This document shows positions 10,103 to 18,679 of a stretch of 64,000 nt of DNA, piece after piece. The notes under the pieces were generated by a model, which was not told where the DNA came from, searched no databases, and saw only the letters and a program-made list of their open reading frames with translations. The translations under genes were made by a program, and so were the position numbers. Source of the stretch: Rufibacter sediminis (lineage in GTDB: Bacteria > Bacteroidota > Bacteroidia > Cytophagales > Hymenobacteraceae); assembly GCF_014269285.1 (NCBI RefSeq), contig NZ_JACOAF010000020.1, forward strand, positions 248,001 to 312,000. Direction: 5' to 3'. Numbering within the stretch: position 1 is the stretch's first letter; every line of letters begins with the position of its first letter.

Positions 10103-11204
10103 CGCAAAAATTTTGATTGTTGAAAATGAGGAGCCTCAAAAGATCTCTTATCTGGATACAATAGATAATTTTAATAAAAAAAGTTCTGTAAAGATTATAG
10201 CAGAAGTAGTTAATAATCTCGAAGATGCATTAAAGGCAGTGTCAGAAGATACTTTTGATGGTGCTATTTTGGACTTACGCTTAAATAACACTTCTTCGGA
10301 AGCCTCTGGAAACGAAATAATCAGGAGTATTGTAGATTTAAAACGTTTCCCAATTTTTATTTATTCAGGCTTTGTAGGAGATTTAGATCCAACTATTCCC
10401 AAAAGCATCTTTTTTCAGGTCTACGAGAAATCAATGGATTTTAATATTCTATTAAAAAGCTTTGCTGATATCTTCAAAACTGGAGTGACAAGAATTTTAG
10501 GGAAGCGGGGAATATTGCAAGAGTATTTAGACAAGGTATTTTGGACTCATCTATCTGGAACTTTAGAATATTGGATGGATGAAAAAAATGAAAAAACTTT
10601 ACTTCGACATGCATTAACTCATGTAATTGAATATTTGGAAATTAATGAAAAGGGAAGCTTTGTAAATTATAATCCTGCCGAAGTATATATTAAACCACCT
10701 ATAAAGCCTTTTATTTTCACCGGTTCCATTTTAGAGAACAAAGATAAAGAGCTTTCTATTGTTTTGTCACCAGCTTGTGATTTGGCTCATTTTGGAAAGA
10801 CTAAGCAGGTGCTTTTAGCGAGAATAGAACCCCTTAATACGCCGCTTATAGAAGATCAGAAAAATATTTTAAGAAGACCTATTAAGCCTGACCTTAAACC
10901 AGATGAATACGCTAAAGACTATGCTAAAAGAGAACAAGCTAAAGCAGTTTTGAGAGAGATTTTTACTAATAATTATGCGCATAAATATCATTTCTTGCCT
11001 GATTGTAATTATTTTGATGGCGGACTAATTAACTTCCAAAATATTCAAACTATAACCCATGAAGGGGCTGAAGCTTATAGTCAAATTGCTTCTGTAACAT
11101 CTTCGTTTGGTAAGGATATAATTGCGCGATTCTCTTATTACTATTCTCGTCAAGGTTCTCCTGACTTCGATTTCGACAAGCTGCTTAAAAAGCATACCAG
11201 TTAA
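10095..11204 (+). CDS. Response-regulator receiver protein with unknown C-terminal effector
   Basis: Residues 1-130 are a receiver domain: ILIVENEE supplies acidic residues E10/E12, the phospho-acceptor is D60 in AILDLRL, the switch residue is S91 in IYSGF, and the conserved lysine is K112. Residues ~130-369 match no output domain I know; there is no HTH, AAA+ or GGDEF signature. Visible landmarks are SPACDLAH (225-232) and a closing block ARFSYYYSRQGSPDFDFD, which suggests a beta-rich fold. It overlaps the double-GHKL gene (ATGAATAA) and is followed by a long hairpin and the convergent sacsin-like gene. The receiver call is firm; the effector's function is unknown. Confidence 0.78.
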   Translation: MNNAKILIVENEEPQKISYLDTIDNFNKKSSVKIIAEVVNNLEDALKAVSEDTFDGAILDLRLNNTSSEASGNEIIRSIVDLKRFPIFIYSGFVGDLDPTIPKSIFFQVYEKSMDFNILLKSFADIFKTGVTRILGKRGILQEYLDKVFWTHLSGTLEYWMDEKNEKTLLRHALTHVIEYLEINEKGSFVNYNPAEVYIKPPIKPFIFTGSILENKDKELSIVLSPACDLAHFGKTKQVLLARIEPLNTPLIEDQKNILRRPIKPDLKPDEYAKDYAKREQAKAVLREIFTNNYAHKYHFLPDCNYFDGGLINFQNIQTITHEGAEAYSQIASVTSSFGKDIIARFSYYYSRQGSPDFDFDKLLKKHTS

Positions 11205-11262
11205 ACTATTTTTACACAAGGCCTAATTTGTTGTAATTTAAGATCTATCTAATGCAAAAGGA

Positions 11263-11319
11263 GTCATGTCCAGCTACAGAGGTATAGTTACAAACTACAC
11301 CTCTGTAGCTGGACATGAC
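11263..11319. repeat. Long perfect hairpin between convergent defence genes
   Basis: Two 21-nt arms (11263-11283 and 11299-11319) are perfect inverse copies; one mismatch and five further pairs extend the stem almost to a 3-nt loop. It lies 58 nt after the receiver gene and 199 nt after the convergent sacsin-like gene. There is no T-run on either side, so it may end transcription in both directions or be a repeat element. The rest of the 11205-11518 gap holds only a 14-nt direct repeat (11436-11449 and 11496-11509); I see no gene in it. Confidence 0.6.
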
Positions 11320-11518
11320 AATTAACTTGAAGTCAGTAGTATAGCTAATGATTTTAGTTTTAATTTTTAACAGAAAAGGAGCAGAAAACAGGTAGGTATT
11401 ACAACAAACTAAACCCACTCAAGAGGTTTGCAACTCTGGATATGAAGGATAATTAGGGGCAAAGCTAGATTCATAATGAAATCCTAGGTAGTAGGCTGGA
11501 TATGAAGGAATATCATTG

Positions 11519-14500
11519 TCAGTTAAAACTTGTATCCGCAATCAATATCTGTTTATCAAATTCAAAAGTGTAGCCGTAAGGTTGAATTCTGAAGTTTTCT
11601 CCCCGTATTTCCTCAATTTTATTCAGCACACCATAAATGGGGTTGCCCATAAAGATCATCTCGTCAGGTGTTACTCTAACAATCAGGTAATTTTTCCTTG
11701 ATTTGGCAATATTGATCTCGCTCCCTGAGATCCTGAAATTATTATTCCTTGGGTTTTGAGTAGTTTTTACTTCTACCAAAACCGCCTGCCCTTCATGCCA
11801 GGCAACCAGATCTGTGAAAGCAAATTTATAGTGCAGGGTTAGGTAGAAGAATGGAATAAGGGCTTTGGCAAGTGCTACTTCATCCTCTATATAATCGAGG
11901 CAGGTCTGATATAAATTTCTATGTTTCTCTAAAGCTGGTTCGTCTTTGCCTAAGACAGTACAGATTAGGTTGAAAACTTCATTAATAGCATGCTTTCTGT
12001 CCTCTGGTTGTTCCATTTGCAGAAAATATCTGATGAGATAGCCCAAAACTTCTTCCTCACCATTGGCTCCTGTCACTTCAGCATCAGTTGCCGGTAAGGA
12101 GTTTCCTTTGTAAATCACTTTTTTTGTTTTGACCGGAATTTCTGAAGAGCTTACAGCTGCGCTGGGCTGGAAACCCGCCAATGTTTTTGCCGGATGATGG
12201 CTCATGCCCTGAAATATCCTTTCAATCCGGGAAAGAACAGAGACTTCACGGGTTGCATCTGCCAGCTGACCCGAAGATGATGGTTTTGCTACCTGCTCCG
12301 GGAACGCCAGCTCAATATCTGCTTCCAGCCTCTCTAGGTCCTTTGCTATGCCCATTTTACCAAATAATGCCTGAAGGCGGCTCTGGAACTCCTTACTGGT
12401 TTCTGGGTCTGCTTGCTCTAGCCTTAAACGTAGTTTCGCCAGACGTTCGTGGTATAAGTCTAAATCAATGTCAAGGTTGAAGTCTGCAAAAATACCATCA
12501 CTAAACTCTGCCTTGGTTCTGTGAATCACCAACTCCAATTCATTTAAACAATCTCTGCGGAAGACATATTCCAGAAAGCGACTTTGGTGGTTTGCGTTAT
12601 ACACATGCCAGCGGCTATCTTCTGCTAACTGCTCCTGGTTAAAATAAGAAAATATTTCTTTGGAGAAAGCTTTGAACTTGGTGTCATAATCACTGATCCA
12701 ATACCGCCTAAATATATCCTGATTAATCTTGAGTTGCGCCTGATATTCTTCCCTGAGGACCTCTTCCTCTTTATGAAAGACAATGAGTTCCAGTGCTTTT
12801 GCTATCCGGGTGTTGTTGAAAACGCCTTTTGCAATAGCTTCGGCTTGCTGGTGAACAGGTAGACCTTTAGAAAGAAATAATGCCTCTTCATTAGTGTCAA
12901 AACTTCTTTCTACTGTTTTACAGATGTTCCCTATCTGAATATCTCTGGTTAGTTTATCTGCCTCATAGAACCTGAGCTGTTGCAGCCTTTTGGATAGTTC
13001 AGCAATTTTTTCCGGTTCTTCAAAGTAATCTGTTTCAGATAAAGTTGACTGGCTGATTTCTAGCAGGACATACACTAGTTTGGGCAAAAGCTTCTGAAGA
13101 TAGAGTTCAGTTTTATCTACCTGATTATGGGCCACAATAGCAGCTTCAGTAATTTTCAAAACCTTACCTTTAAAATGGTAGGCTTCCGGATCAACTTTGC
13201 TTTTATGATAGGCCAGTACCGGTTTGTCCAGATCAGGAATACTTGCGGCCAACTTAAACTCACTCTCATTCTGTACAATATAAAAGTCTGTATGATAGAC
13301 AAATGCCAGTTCTTTCTGTCCGAATACTAGGTACTTCTGAAGCCTTTTGGCTAACGGCTCAAATATTTTCTGGTAAAGCCGGATAATTTGTTCTTGCCGG
13401 TGCAGATTATTCTGGCAGATAGTCACCAGTTGTTGGAGATATTCTTTTGGAAAGTCATTGTACTTCTTTATCAGCAGTGAGTGAGCATCATCTTTGAATT
13501 CAGCTATTCTCAGCTTTTCCAGAAAGGAATATTCATTGTCATTGATCAGGGCCGGAGGAATGGCTTTGTCATTTGCTACCACCCTGATACCATCAACAAT
13601 CATAGAGTGTCTTAACTGATCCTCCTGATTGCCACTGCTCCCTTTCCATAACGCAGGAATATAATCCAGACCTTCTTTCAATGACTCCCAGATAGACAGA
13701 TCAACAAATCGGTAAGAAGTATGGAAGGATACCCCTAAATACTGAAGGAAGGTCTTCTGGCTAATTCCTTTTGGCATCTCCGGAAGAAAAGAAAGGTCCA
13801 GATCTTTCTCTCTGCAAAGCTGGGCGGGCTTATACTTGCCTGAAATAGTTTTCAGGAATACGGTAGATAAACTAAAGTCAGCCAGATTGGCCGTTGTGTT
13901 GTCTTCGCTGTTTCTGCGCGTGATAAAGTTATTGTACCGGTGGGTAGGCAGAATATTTTCTCCTGTTTTGCCCATCAACGTACTAATGCTTCTAAGTAAG
14001 TCCCGCTGTTGTTCTTCTGTTATTTGATTTTCAGGGCCATGGTGCCGCCCGGTAGGAGAAACCTGCCGGTAATGTTTCAGGATTTCATTTCTATCTTTAA
14101 ACTCTCTGATTCCTAAATCCTGCCTTAATTCTTGATTTTCAACCTTGTAGTTTATAAGGCTCAATCCTGCAAATGAAGGCACAAAAGATTGCAACTCTTC
14201 ATTCTGTTCCCTATAAATAAACTCAATACTTTCAGAAACTGATATTCCTAGGCCATCGTGAGCATAGATAACGGCTGCATTTTTCTTTTTAAGTTGCCGA
14301 GCGAATTCAGTATAGAAGTAATTTGTCCATTTTCTCTCCTGACCATCATCCCGGCTGAAATACGTAATGAAGGCAGTAGTATGTCCAAAGAAATTATCAT
14401 GTTCTGTTTTAGTCCTGGACTCTTGGAAAAACTCTTTCGCTAATGAACTCAGAAAATCACTCCCAGTGGCATAATTATGATTCCAGATTTGCAGAATGTC

Positions 14501-15799
14501 TCTAACATGATCAAATGCTGACCAAGGTGAATGTAATTGCAAGTAGCTCCATTTAAATGGTGCCAGAATAGTATCTGCAGAATTCACCTCCTTTATAAAC
14601 TTTAATCTAAGCTGAGGGGCAGTTCCACTTTTGTTATAGCCATTCAAGTAGGAAAAGTAAAGCTCCAGACATGCCCTGAATAACGCTTTATTATACTCCC
14701 CAATGTTGCCATTAAAATTAATTGCGGTCCGGTCTACGGTTGTATGAAAATCGGCATGAAAATCTACGTTCTTAAATGGAGAAGGGAATTTTGTTGGCAG
14801 GTAATTGTATAAGACCCCTGCGTTATCTTTTGATTGCTCTGGTTGTTTTAAGTAAAAAGCAATCTGAGGGTTAGAAACGTTAATGCCGGCTTTAGCTGCC
14901 AGCTGTTTTACTTCATCCTTTAAGTAGCATTTTACAATGGCTGTTTCCCCTTCATAACTCCCCGACTTTTTTGTAAAATTAAGGTTTTCATTTTCTTCAT
15001 ATTGAAAGTGAATAGTAATGGGTTTTGTAATCCGCAGCTGAACGAACTCAAAATGAATTCCTTTTATTTCGGAAAAAAGCTTTTTTACTTCTTCTTCCTT
15101 ATTGACCGCAAATGGGATCTGAATAATAGTAACAAATCCATTCTGAAAAAGCGATTGAACGTAGTCATCCTGCTCCCGCTCCTGAATAGGGAAATAGAAA
15201 CCAGGTACACCTCTTCCTGAATTTTCCTTCTGAACAGCCTGTATCTGTTCCTTTATAGTTTCCCGGATATCAATAGTTAATGTTTCCGGCAACTTCTCAG
15301 GATCCTTAAAGCTGTCATAAATCTGGAAGCTGATATTTGCAGGCCAAGTATCACCGGCTTCCTGTACTATTTCACCTTGAGTATGAACCTGTACATAATT
15401 GTCCCGGGCAATGGAAAAGGCAGACTTAAAACCCACGCCTTTGTTACCAATGCTGGTATCAGCTGATTTAGTAGAAGTGGAGATAGAACATAGAGACTGA
15501 AAATCTGCCCTTTTTGAAGTTCCGGTTTTATAATCAAAATCAACCTGATAGGTGAAAGGTGTGCCATCATTCGCTATATAGAGGCAATGATCTTTAGCAG
15601 TTACCAGAATCCTGCCCTCAGCCTTATCAAAAGCATTCTGTAAGAGCTCATAGATCACCCTCCCTTGGTAATCAGCGCTTACCTGCTCTACCTGTCCGGC
15701 CTGCTGCTTAATAGTTTCTATTCCTACATTCAGATAATAGTTATGATGGGCATTGAATATGGTTGTAGTTCGTTCAGCTTCTGTGTAGGAGAGAGTCAT
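11519..15799 (-). CDS. Sacsin-like GHKL ATPase fused to a C-terminal DUF3883 nuclease-like domain
   Basis: A 1426-residue protein. The N-terminal module is a sacsin/Hsp90-type ATPase: YELLQNAFD (E51, N55, D58), IANDGTPF (N77, D78, G79) and GNKGVGFKS (118-126). A ~1100-residue helical middle has no recognisable motif. The C-terminus is a DUF3883 domain with D1330 (FTDLVAW) and E1343/K1345 (VEVKTT), a D-x12-ExK PD-(D/E)XK-like core. ATPase plus nuclease on one chain suggests a single-gene defence protein, resembling known large HATPase/DUF3883 proteins of defence islands. The ATG at 15799 begins a good frame with no nearby alternative. It is convergent with the operon at 7.0-11.2 kb, so it has its own promoter. 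A defence role is inferred. Confidence 0.8.
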   Translation of the reverse strand: MTLSYTEAERTTTIFNAHHNYYLNVGIETIKQQAGQVEQVSADYQGRVIYELLQNAFDKAEGRILVTAKDHCLYIANDGTPFTYQVDFDYKTGTSKRADFQSLCSISTSTKSADTSIGNKGVGFKSAFSIARDNYVQVHTQGEIVQEAGDTWPANISFQIYDSFKDPEKLPETLTIDIRETIKEQIQAVQKENSGRGVPGFYFPIQEREQDDYVQSLFQNGFVTIIQIPFAVNKEEEVKKLFSEIKGIHFEFVQLRITKPITIHFQYEENENLNFTKKSGSYEGETAIVKCYLKDEVKQLAAKAGINVSNPQIAFYLKQPEQSKDNAGVLYNYLPTKFPSPFKNVDFHADFHTTVDRTAINFNGNIGEYNKALFRACLELYFSYLNGYNKSGTAPQLRLKFIKEVNSADTILAPFKWSYLQLHSPWSAFDHVRDILQIWNHNYATGSDFLSSLAKEFFQESRTKTEHDNFFGHTTAFITYFSRDDGQERKWTNYFYTEFARQLKKKNAAVIYAHDGLGISVSESIEFIYREQNEELQSFVPSFAGLSLINYKVENQELRQDLGIREFKDRNEILKHYRQVSPTGRHHGPENQITEEQQRDLLRSISTLMGKTGENILPTHRYNNFITRRNSEDNTTANLADFSLSTVFLKTISGKYKPAQLCREKDLDLSFLPEMPKGISQKTFLQYLGVSFHTSYRFVDLSIWESLKEGLDYIPALWKGSSGNQEDQLRHSMIVDGIRVVANDKAIPPALINDNEYSFLEKLRIAEFKDDAHSLLIKKYNDFPKEYLQQLVTICQNNLHRQEQIIRLYQKIFEPLAKRLQKYLVFGQKELAFVYHTDFYIVQNESEFKLAASIPDLDKPVLAYHKSKVDPEAYHFKGKVLKITEAAIVAHNQVDKTELYLQKLLPKLVYVLLEISQSTLSETDYFEEPEKIAELSKRLQQLRFYEADKLTRDIQIGNICKTVERSFDTNEEALFLSKGLPVHQQAEAIAKGVFNNTRIAKALELIVFHKEEEVLREEYQAQLKINQDIFRRYWISDYDTKFKAFSKEIFSYFNQEQLAEDSRWHVYNANHQSRFLEYVFRRDCLNELELVIHRTKAEFSDGIFADFNLDIDLDLYHERLAKLRLRLEQADPETSKEFQSRLQALFGKMGIAKDLERLEADIELAFPEQVAKPSSSGQLADATREVSVLSRIERIFQGMSHHPAKTLAGFQPSAAVSSSEIPVKTKKVIYKGNSLPATDAEVTGANGEEEVLGYLIRYFLQMEQPEDRKHAINEVFNLICTVLGKDEPALEKHRNLYQTCLDYIEDEVALAKALIPFFYLTLHYKFAFTDLVAWHEGQAVLVEVKTTQNPRNNNFRISGSEINIAKSRKNYLIVRVTPDEMIFMGNPIYGVLNKIEEIRGENFRIQPYGYTFEFDKQILIADTSFN

Positions 15800-15903
15800 G
15801 GTGTATCTTTAATTATGAATAATAAATATAGAGGATGTTTAATAGAAATACCTATGTATCTGAGAAGATGCCTATAAAGAAGAAATAACTATTTCTTCTT
15901 CCC

Positions 15904-16779
15904 CTAAAATGTATTCGCAGGCACCAATTCAAAAGCGGCATCGTCTTGCAGGATGCTGTGCAGGGAGCCAATATGAGCGGCGCCTATAAGGAGGAGCATG
16001 CGTTTGGGCTTCTCTTTGAGTTGGGCGGTGGCCAGGTTGGAGTAAATCTTGTAGTCGCGGTTTTTGAACACCGAGGTAAGTTCGGCACCAATGTACTTAG
16101 GGTTCACAAAGGCTGTGTCTACCATGGCGTCTGGGTTTTTGAAGGTGCCGTTCACCACCCGGGCGGGCACAATGTACCGCACGCGGTAAACTAGGTTGTA
16201 GAGCGCGGGCTGGTTCAAGGCAACCTGATACTCTTTGAGGGAAAGTGTGCCATTCTGCAAGCCGGTGCTCAGTTTGCTTACTTCCTTACGCAAGGCGGCT
16301 ATTTCATTGTGGTACAGTTCTATGTTTTCGCCGTTGGCGAGAATGCTTTGCGAGGTGCCGCCAGGGGCATTGGCGCACACAATGCGTTTCAGGTTCAGTT
16401 GTTTTCCCAGCCTGAAGGCAATCTGGTATACCTCGCTACGGCCATTCTCCAAGGTTTCCAGATTTAGTTTGTCTTGCCGGTAGAGCGCGTACAGGCTGTC
16501 TATCTCCTGCTGTCGCTCGGGCAGCACTTCCACCAGAATCATATCGGGCGCGAATTTGGCCGCCAAAGCGGTGAGTTCCTTCATGGCCTTCTGGCCCGAT
16601 GGGGTGAGTACATCCGTATGCGGATTGTCTTTTCTGTAGATCTGGGCCAGATGGTCTGAGGCCATGACAGCAATTTTAGTTCTGCCGATTTGCGCGGCGG
16701 CAGAAAAGACTAACCCCAGGGCGAGGAGCGCGAAGAGAATGGTGAGGCGCATGGTAGATTGGTTTCCCATAATTACCAT
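15904..16779 (-). CDS. DUF5694 family secreted protein
   Basis: A ~280-residue protein with a clear signal peptide (MRLTILFALLALGLVFSAAA) beginning at the third in-frame ATG. The true start may therefore be 16752 rather than 16779 or 16770. The mature part has the DUF5694 layout: an early IAVMASDHLAQIY block, LVEVLPERQQ, and a late GAAHIGSLHSIL block with a conserved histidine, reminiscent of the TraB/ChaN-like fold. Its base composition is close to the backbone, so it marks the right end of the AT-rich defence island. It is a single gene and its biochemical function is unknown. Confidence 0.8.
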   Translation of the reverse strand: MVIMGNQSTMRLTILFALLALGLVFSAAAQIGRTKIAVMASDHLAQIYRKDNPHTDVLTPSGQKAMKELTALAAKFAPDMILVEVLPERQQEIDSLYALYRQDKLNLETLENGRSEVYQIAFRLGKQLNLKRIVCANAPGGTSQSILANGENIELYHNEIAALRKEVSKLSTGLQNGTLSLKEYQVALNQPALYNLVYRVRYIVPARVVNGTFKNPDAMVDTAFVNPKYIGAELTSVFKNRDYKIYSNLATAQLKEKPKRMLLLIGAAHIGSLHSILQDDAAFELVPANTF

Positions 16780-16887
16780 ATTTTATTCGGTAACCCAAGC
16801 AAGCGGGAGGACAAACCTTGTTGGAGGCTGCTGCAGGAAAAGGAAGATCGCTTTCAGGCTCTTTTTCCAACAACACCCCAAAAACAA

Positions 16888-16918
16888 GAATCCCGCTCCA
16901 ATATCTGAAGCGGGATTC
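16888..16918 (-). terminator. Relict tRNA-type terminator hairpin (decayed copy)
   Basis: The arms 16888-16897 and 16909-16918 form a 10-bp stem, followed on the minus strand by a T-rich stretch. The stem and flanks are nearly identical to the terminator after the intact tRNA-Phe, so this is part of a duplicated tRNA-plus-terminator segment. Confidence 0.6.
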
Positions 16919-16928
16919 TCTTTTCTGA

Positions 16929-17002
16929 TGGTGGTGGTGATTGGTATTAAGCCGATGACACAAGGGTTTTCAGTCCTTTGCTCTGCTAACTGAAAAGTTC
17001 AG
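16929..17002 (-). pseudogene. Decayed tRNA-Phe copy
   Basis: Read on the minus strand this aligns with the intact tRNA-Phe at 18421-18496: the 3' CCA, the anticodon arm (GGACTGAAAACCC, anticodon GAA) and variable region are kept. The 5' acceptor strand no longer pairs, the T-loop TTCGA is lost (TTAAT) and three bases are missing in the 3' acceptor region. It is therefore not a working tRNA. Flanks on both sides, including the terminator, are also similar, so a ~150-bp segment was duplicated. The Fic gene lies between the two copies. Confidence 0.75.
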
Positions 17003-17093
17003 CGGCAGCTTTCTGGAGGCAGTTTCGTCAGTTATAGTGAAAGGTGCGTCCACAAATAAGGCAGTCTGGTGCTAATGTACATTCTTTAGCTTA

Positions 17094-18200
17094 CTAACTA
17101 TTACGGAGTATGCTATACAGTGCATCGTTGATATAGATGTTCTCCTTGCCAATTGTTCTCAAGGAAAGTACTCCTGTTTGCTGCAATGTTTTTAAGTACC
17201 TGGAAGCTGCTTTCCGTTCTACGCTCAAACCATTGGTGATGTATTCAATCTTTGTGTAAGGGTGCACAAAAAGCTGTTCTATCAGATCTTTGGAGTAAAT
17301 CTTTGGCGCTTCTTGCTTTACCTTCTGCTGTATTTGTTCAAATAATAGGTGGATAGCGTTGATTTGCTCAATGGTTTTTCGGGCGGTTTTCTCCGTTGCT
17401 TGTAACATATATAGAATCCAAGCTTCCCAGTTCCCCGTTGTTCTTACCTCCTGCAGCAGCCGGTAATAAGCGGCCTTATGTGCAATGATGTAGCCGCTCA
17501 GGAAGAGAATAGGAATGTCCAGCTGTTGATGCAATATGAGGTAAAGCACGTTCAGAATTCTTCCTGTTCTTCCGTTGCCATCATAGAACGGATGGATACT
17601 CTCAAATTGATAATGCTGAATAGCCATTCTAATGAAAGGGGAGATATCCGCAGGTCCCTCATTAAGGTATTCCTCCAGGTTCCGCATCAGTTTTGTGAGT
17701 GCTTCTTTGTCATCGGGAGGAGTGTAAATAGTAGTTCCGGTGGCATCGTTTTTAAGGGCGGTGCCCGGTAGTTGGCGGATGCCAGCCTCATTTTCCTCCA
17801 GAATAGCCTGTATTCGGCAGATGCTGTTGGTGTTTAGGAATCCTCGTTCTTTTATTTCCCTGAACCCATGTAACAGCGCTTCGCGGTACCGCAGCACTTC
17901 TTTGGTAGCTGGATCTGGCTGTACCGATGTAGCTGCTATGGCTTGATAAAGCCTATCATGGGTGGTGATGATATTCTCTATCTCAGAACTGGCCTGAGCC
18001 TCTTTCAAGACAATAGCATTGATAAGAATTCCCTGGTTAGGTAATGTCTTAGCCAGTCCTTTCAACTCAGCCACTGCTACTGCCGCTTTGCTCTCTTGCT
18101 TTAAGATAGCAATAGACTCCATTTGCTCAACAGGAGGTGGTAACAAAGGCAAGTGGTTATAAGGCTTGTCTACTTCTAAATCCCTAATTACATCAGTCAT
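17094..18200 (-). CDS. Fic family protein (AMPylase-type) with C-terminal winged helix
   Basis: A 368-residue Fic protein counted from ATG 18200; the longer frame from GTG 18227 starts inside an inverted repeat and is less likely. The catalytic motif HPFYDGNGRTGR is complete, so AMP transfer from ATP to a target hydroxyl is expected. An N-terminal inhibitory helix motif SSEIEN (S-x3-E-N) marks a class II, self-inhibited Fic. The C-terminal ~80 residues (KIEYITNGLSVERKAASRYL) look like a winged helix, so it may bind DNA, perhaps the palindrome 20 nt upstream. It sits between a decayed and an intact tRNA-Phe copy, a typical insertion context, but no integrase is present. Confidence 0.88.
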   Translation of the reverse strand: MTDVIRDLEVDKPYNHLPLLPPPVEQMESIAILKQESKAAVAVAELKGLAKTLPNQGILINAIVLKEAQASSEIENIITTHDRLYQAIAATSVQPDPATKEVLRYREALLHGFREIKERGFLNTNSICRIQAILEENEAGIRQLPGTALKNDATGTTIYTPPDDKEALTKLMRNLEEYLNEGPADISPFIRMAIQHYQFESIHPFYDGNGRTGRILNVLYLILHQQLDIPILFLSGYIIAHKAAYYRLLQEVRTTGNWEAWILYMLQATEKTARKTIEQINAIHLLFEQIQQKVKQEAPKIYSKDLIEQLFVHPYTKIEYITNGLSVERKAASRYLKTLQQTGVLSLRTIGKENIYINDALYSILRNS

Positions 18201-18219
18201 GAGACAAAAATAACAAAAA

Positions 18220-18278
18220 TGGTACACGTGTCAAGGTTCGTGTACCACAATGGTGCATGAACCTTGACACGTGTACCA
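18220..18278. promoter_or_regulatory. Long inverted repeat just upstream of the first Fic gene
   Basis: Perfect 19-nt arms at 18221-18239 and 18259-18277 (20 bp counting the flanking T/A pair); the middle also nearly pairs, with two mismatches. Each arm begins and ends as a smaller palindrome (GGTACACG...CGTGTACC). It ends 20 nt before the Fic start, where an operator or 5'-UTR hairpin would lie. The next ~90 nt (18279-18373) hold nothing I recognise. Confidence 0.6.
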
Positions 18279-18373
18279 CGATGGTGCCGTTAGAAGATCA
18301 ATGAAACTAGGCACTCCTTTCCTGGCAAAGTAGTAACTCCTCCTTTGAGCCTCCTTTCCCCAAAACACCCCCA

Positions 18374-18409
18374 AAACAAAAATCCCGCTCCAGTATCTGA
18401 AGCGGGATT
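18374..18409 (-). terminator. Rho-independent terminator of tRNA-Phe
   Basis: A 9-bp stem (18381-18389 with 18401-18409), followed on the minus strand by the T-rich run at 18374-18381, 12 nt beyond the tRNA 3' end. Confidence 0.75.
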
Positions 18410-18420
18410 CTCTTTTCTGC

Positions 18421-18496
18421 TGGTGGTGATGATTGGAATCGAACCAACGACACAAGGATTTTCAGTCCTTTGCTCTACCAACTGAGCTACATCACC
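18421..18496 (-). tRNA. tRNA-Phe (GAA)
   Basis: The minus strand gives a 76-nt cloverleaf: acceptor GGTGATG pairing with CATCACC, D-arm GCTCAGTTGGTAGAGC, anticodon loop CTGAAAA (anticodon GAA), T-arm with GGTTCGATTCC, discriminator A and an encoded CCA. It is monocistronic with its own terminator, and a decayed second copy lies 1.5 kb away. The stretch 18497-18679 after it holds no gene I can see. Confidence 0.96.
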
Positions 18497-18679
18497 AGCA
18501 TCTTTTAGAACCTTTCCGGGAGGTGTTTCGCTGCCGTTCTGGTTAAAAAGTATGCAAATGTAAGGAGCCTGCGCGGATTTGCAAAACTTCTCGCAAAAAA
18601 ATCTTTTATGCCCTTTTCAGAATACTTTGTTAAATTCGTTCGTAGTAGAAGCAGTTTCCATGTCTAAAACTTCCTTTCT

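Noticed and set aside
16929-17002. Second functional tRNA-Phe
   Set aside because: The acceptor stem does not pair, the T-loop consensus is lost and bases are missing.
15904-18500. The tRNA-Phe copies as ends of the 1-15.8 kb defence island
   Set aside because: Both copies lie right of the DUF5694 backbone-like gene and bracket only the Fic gene; no matching tRNA fragment is seen at the left of the island.
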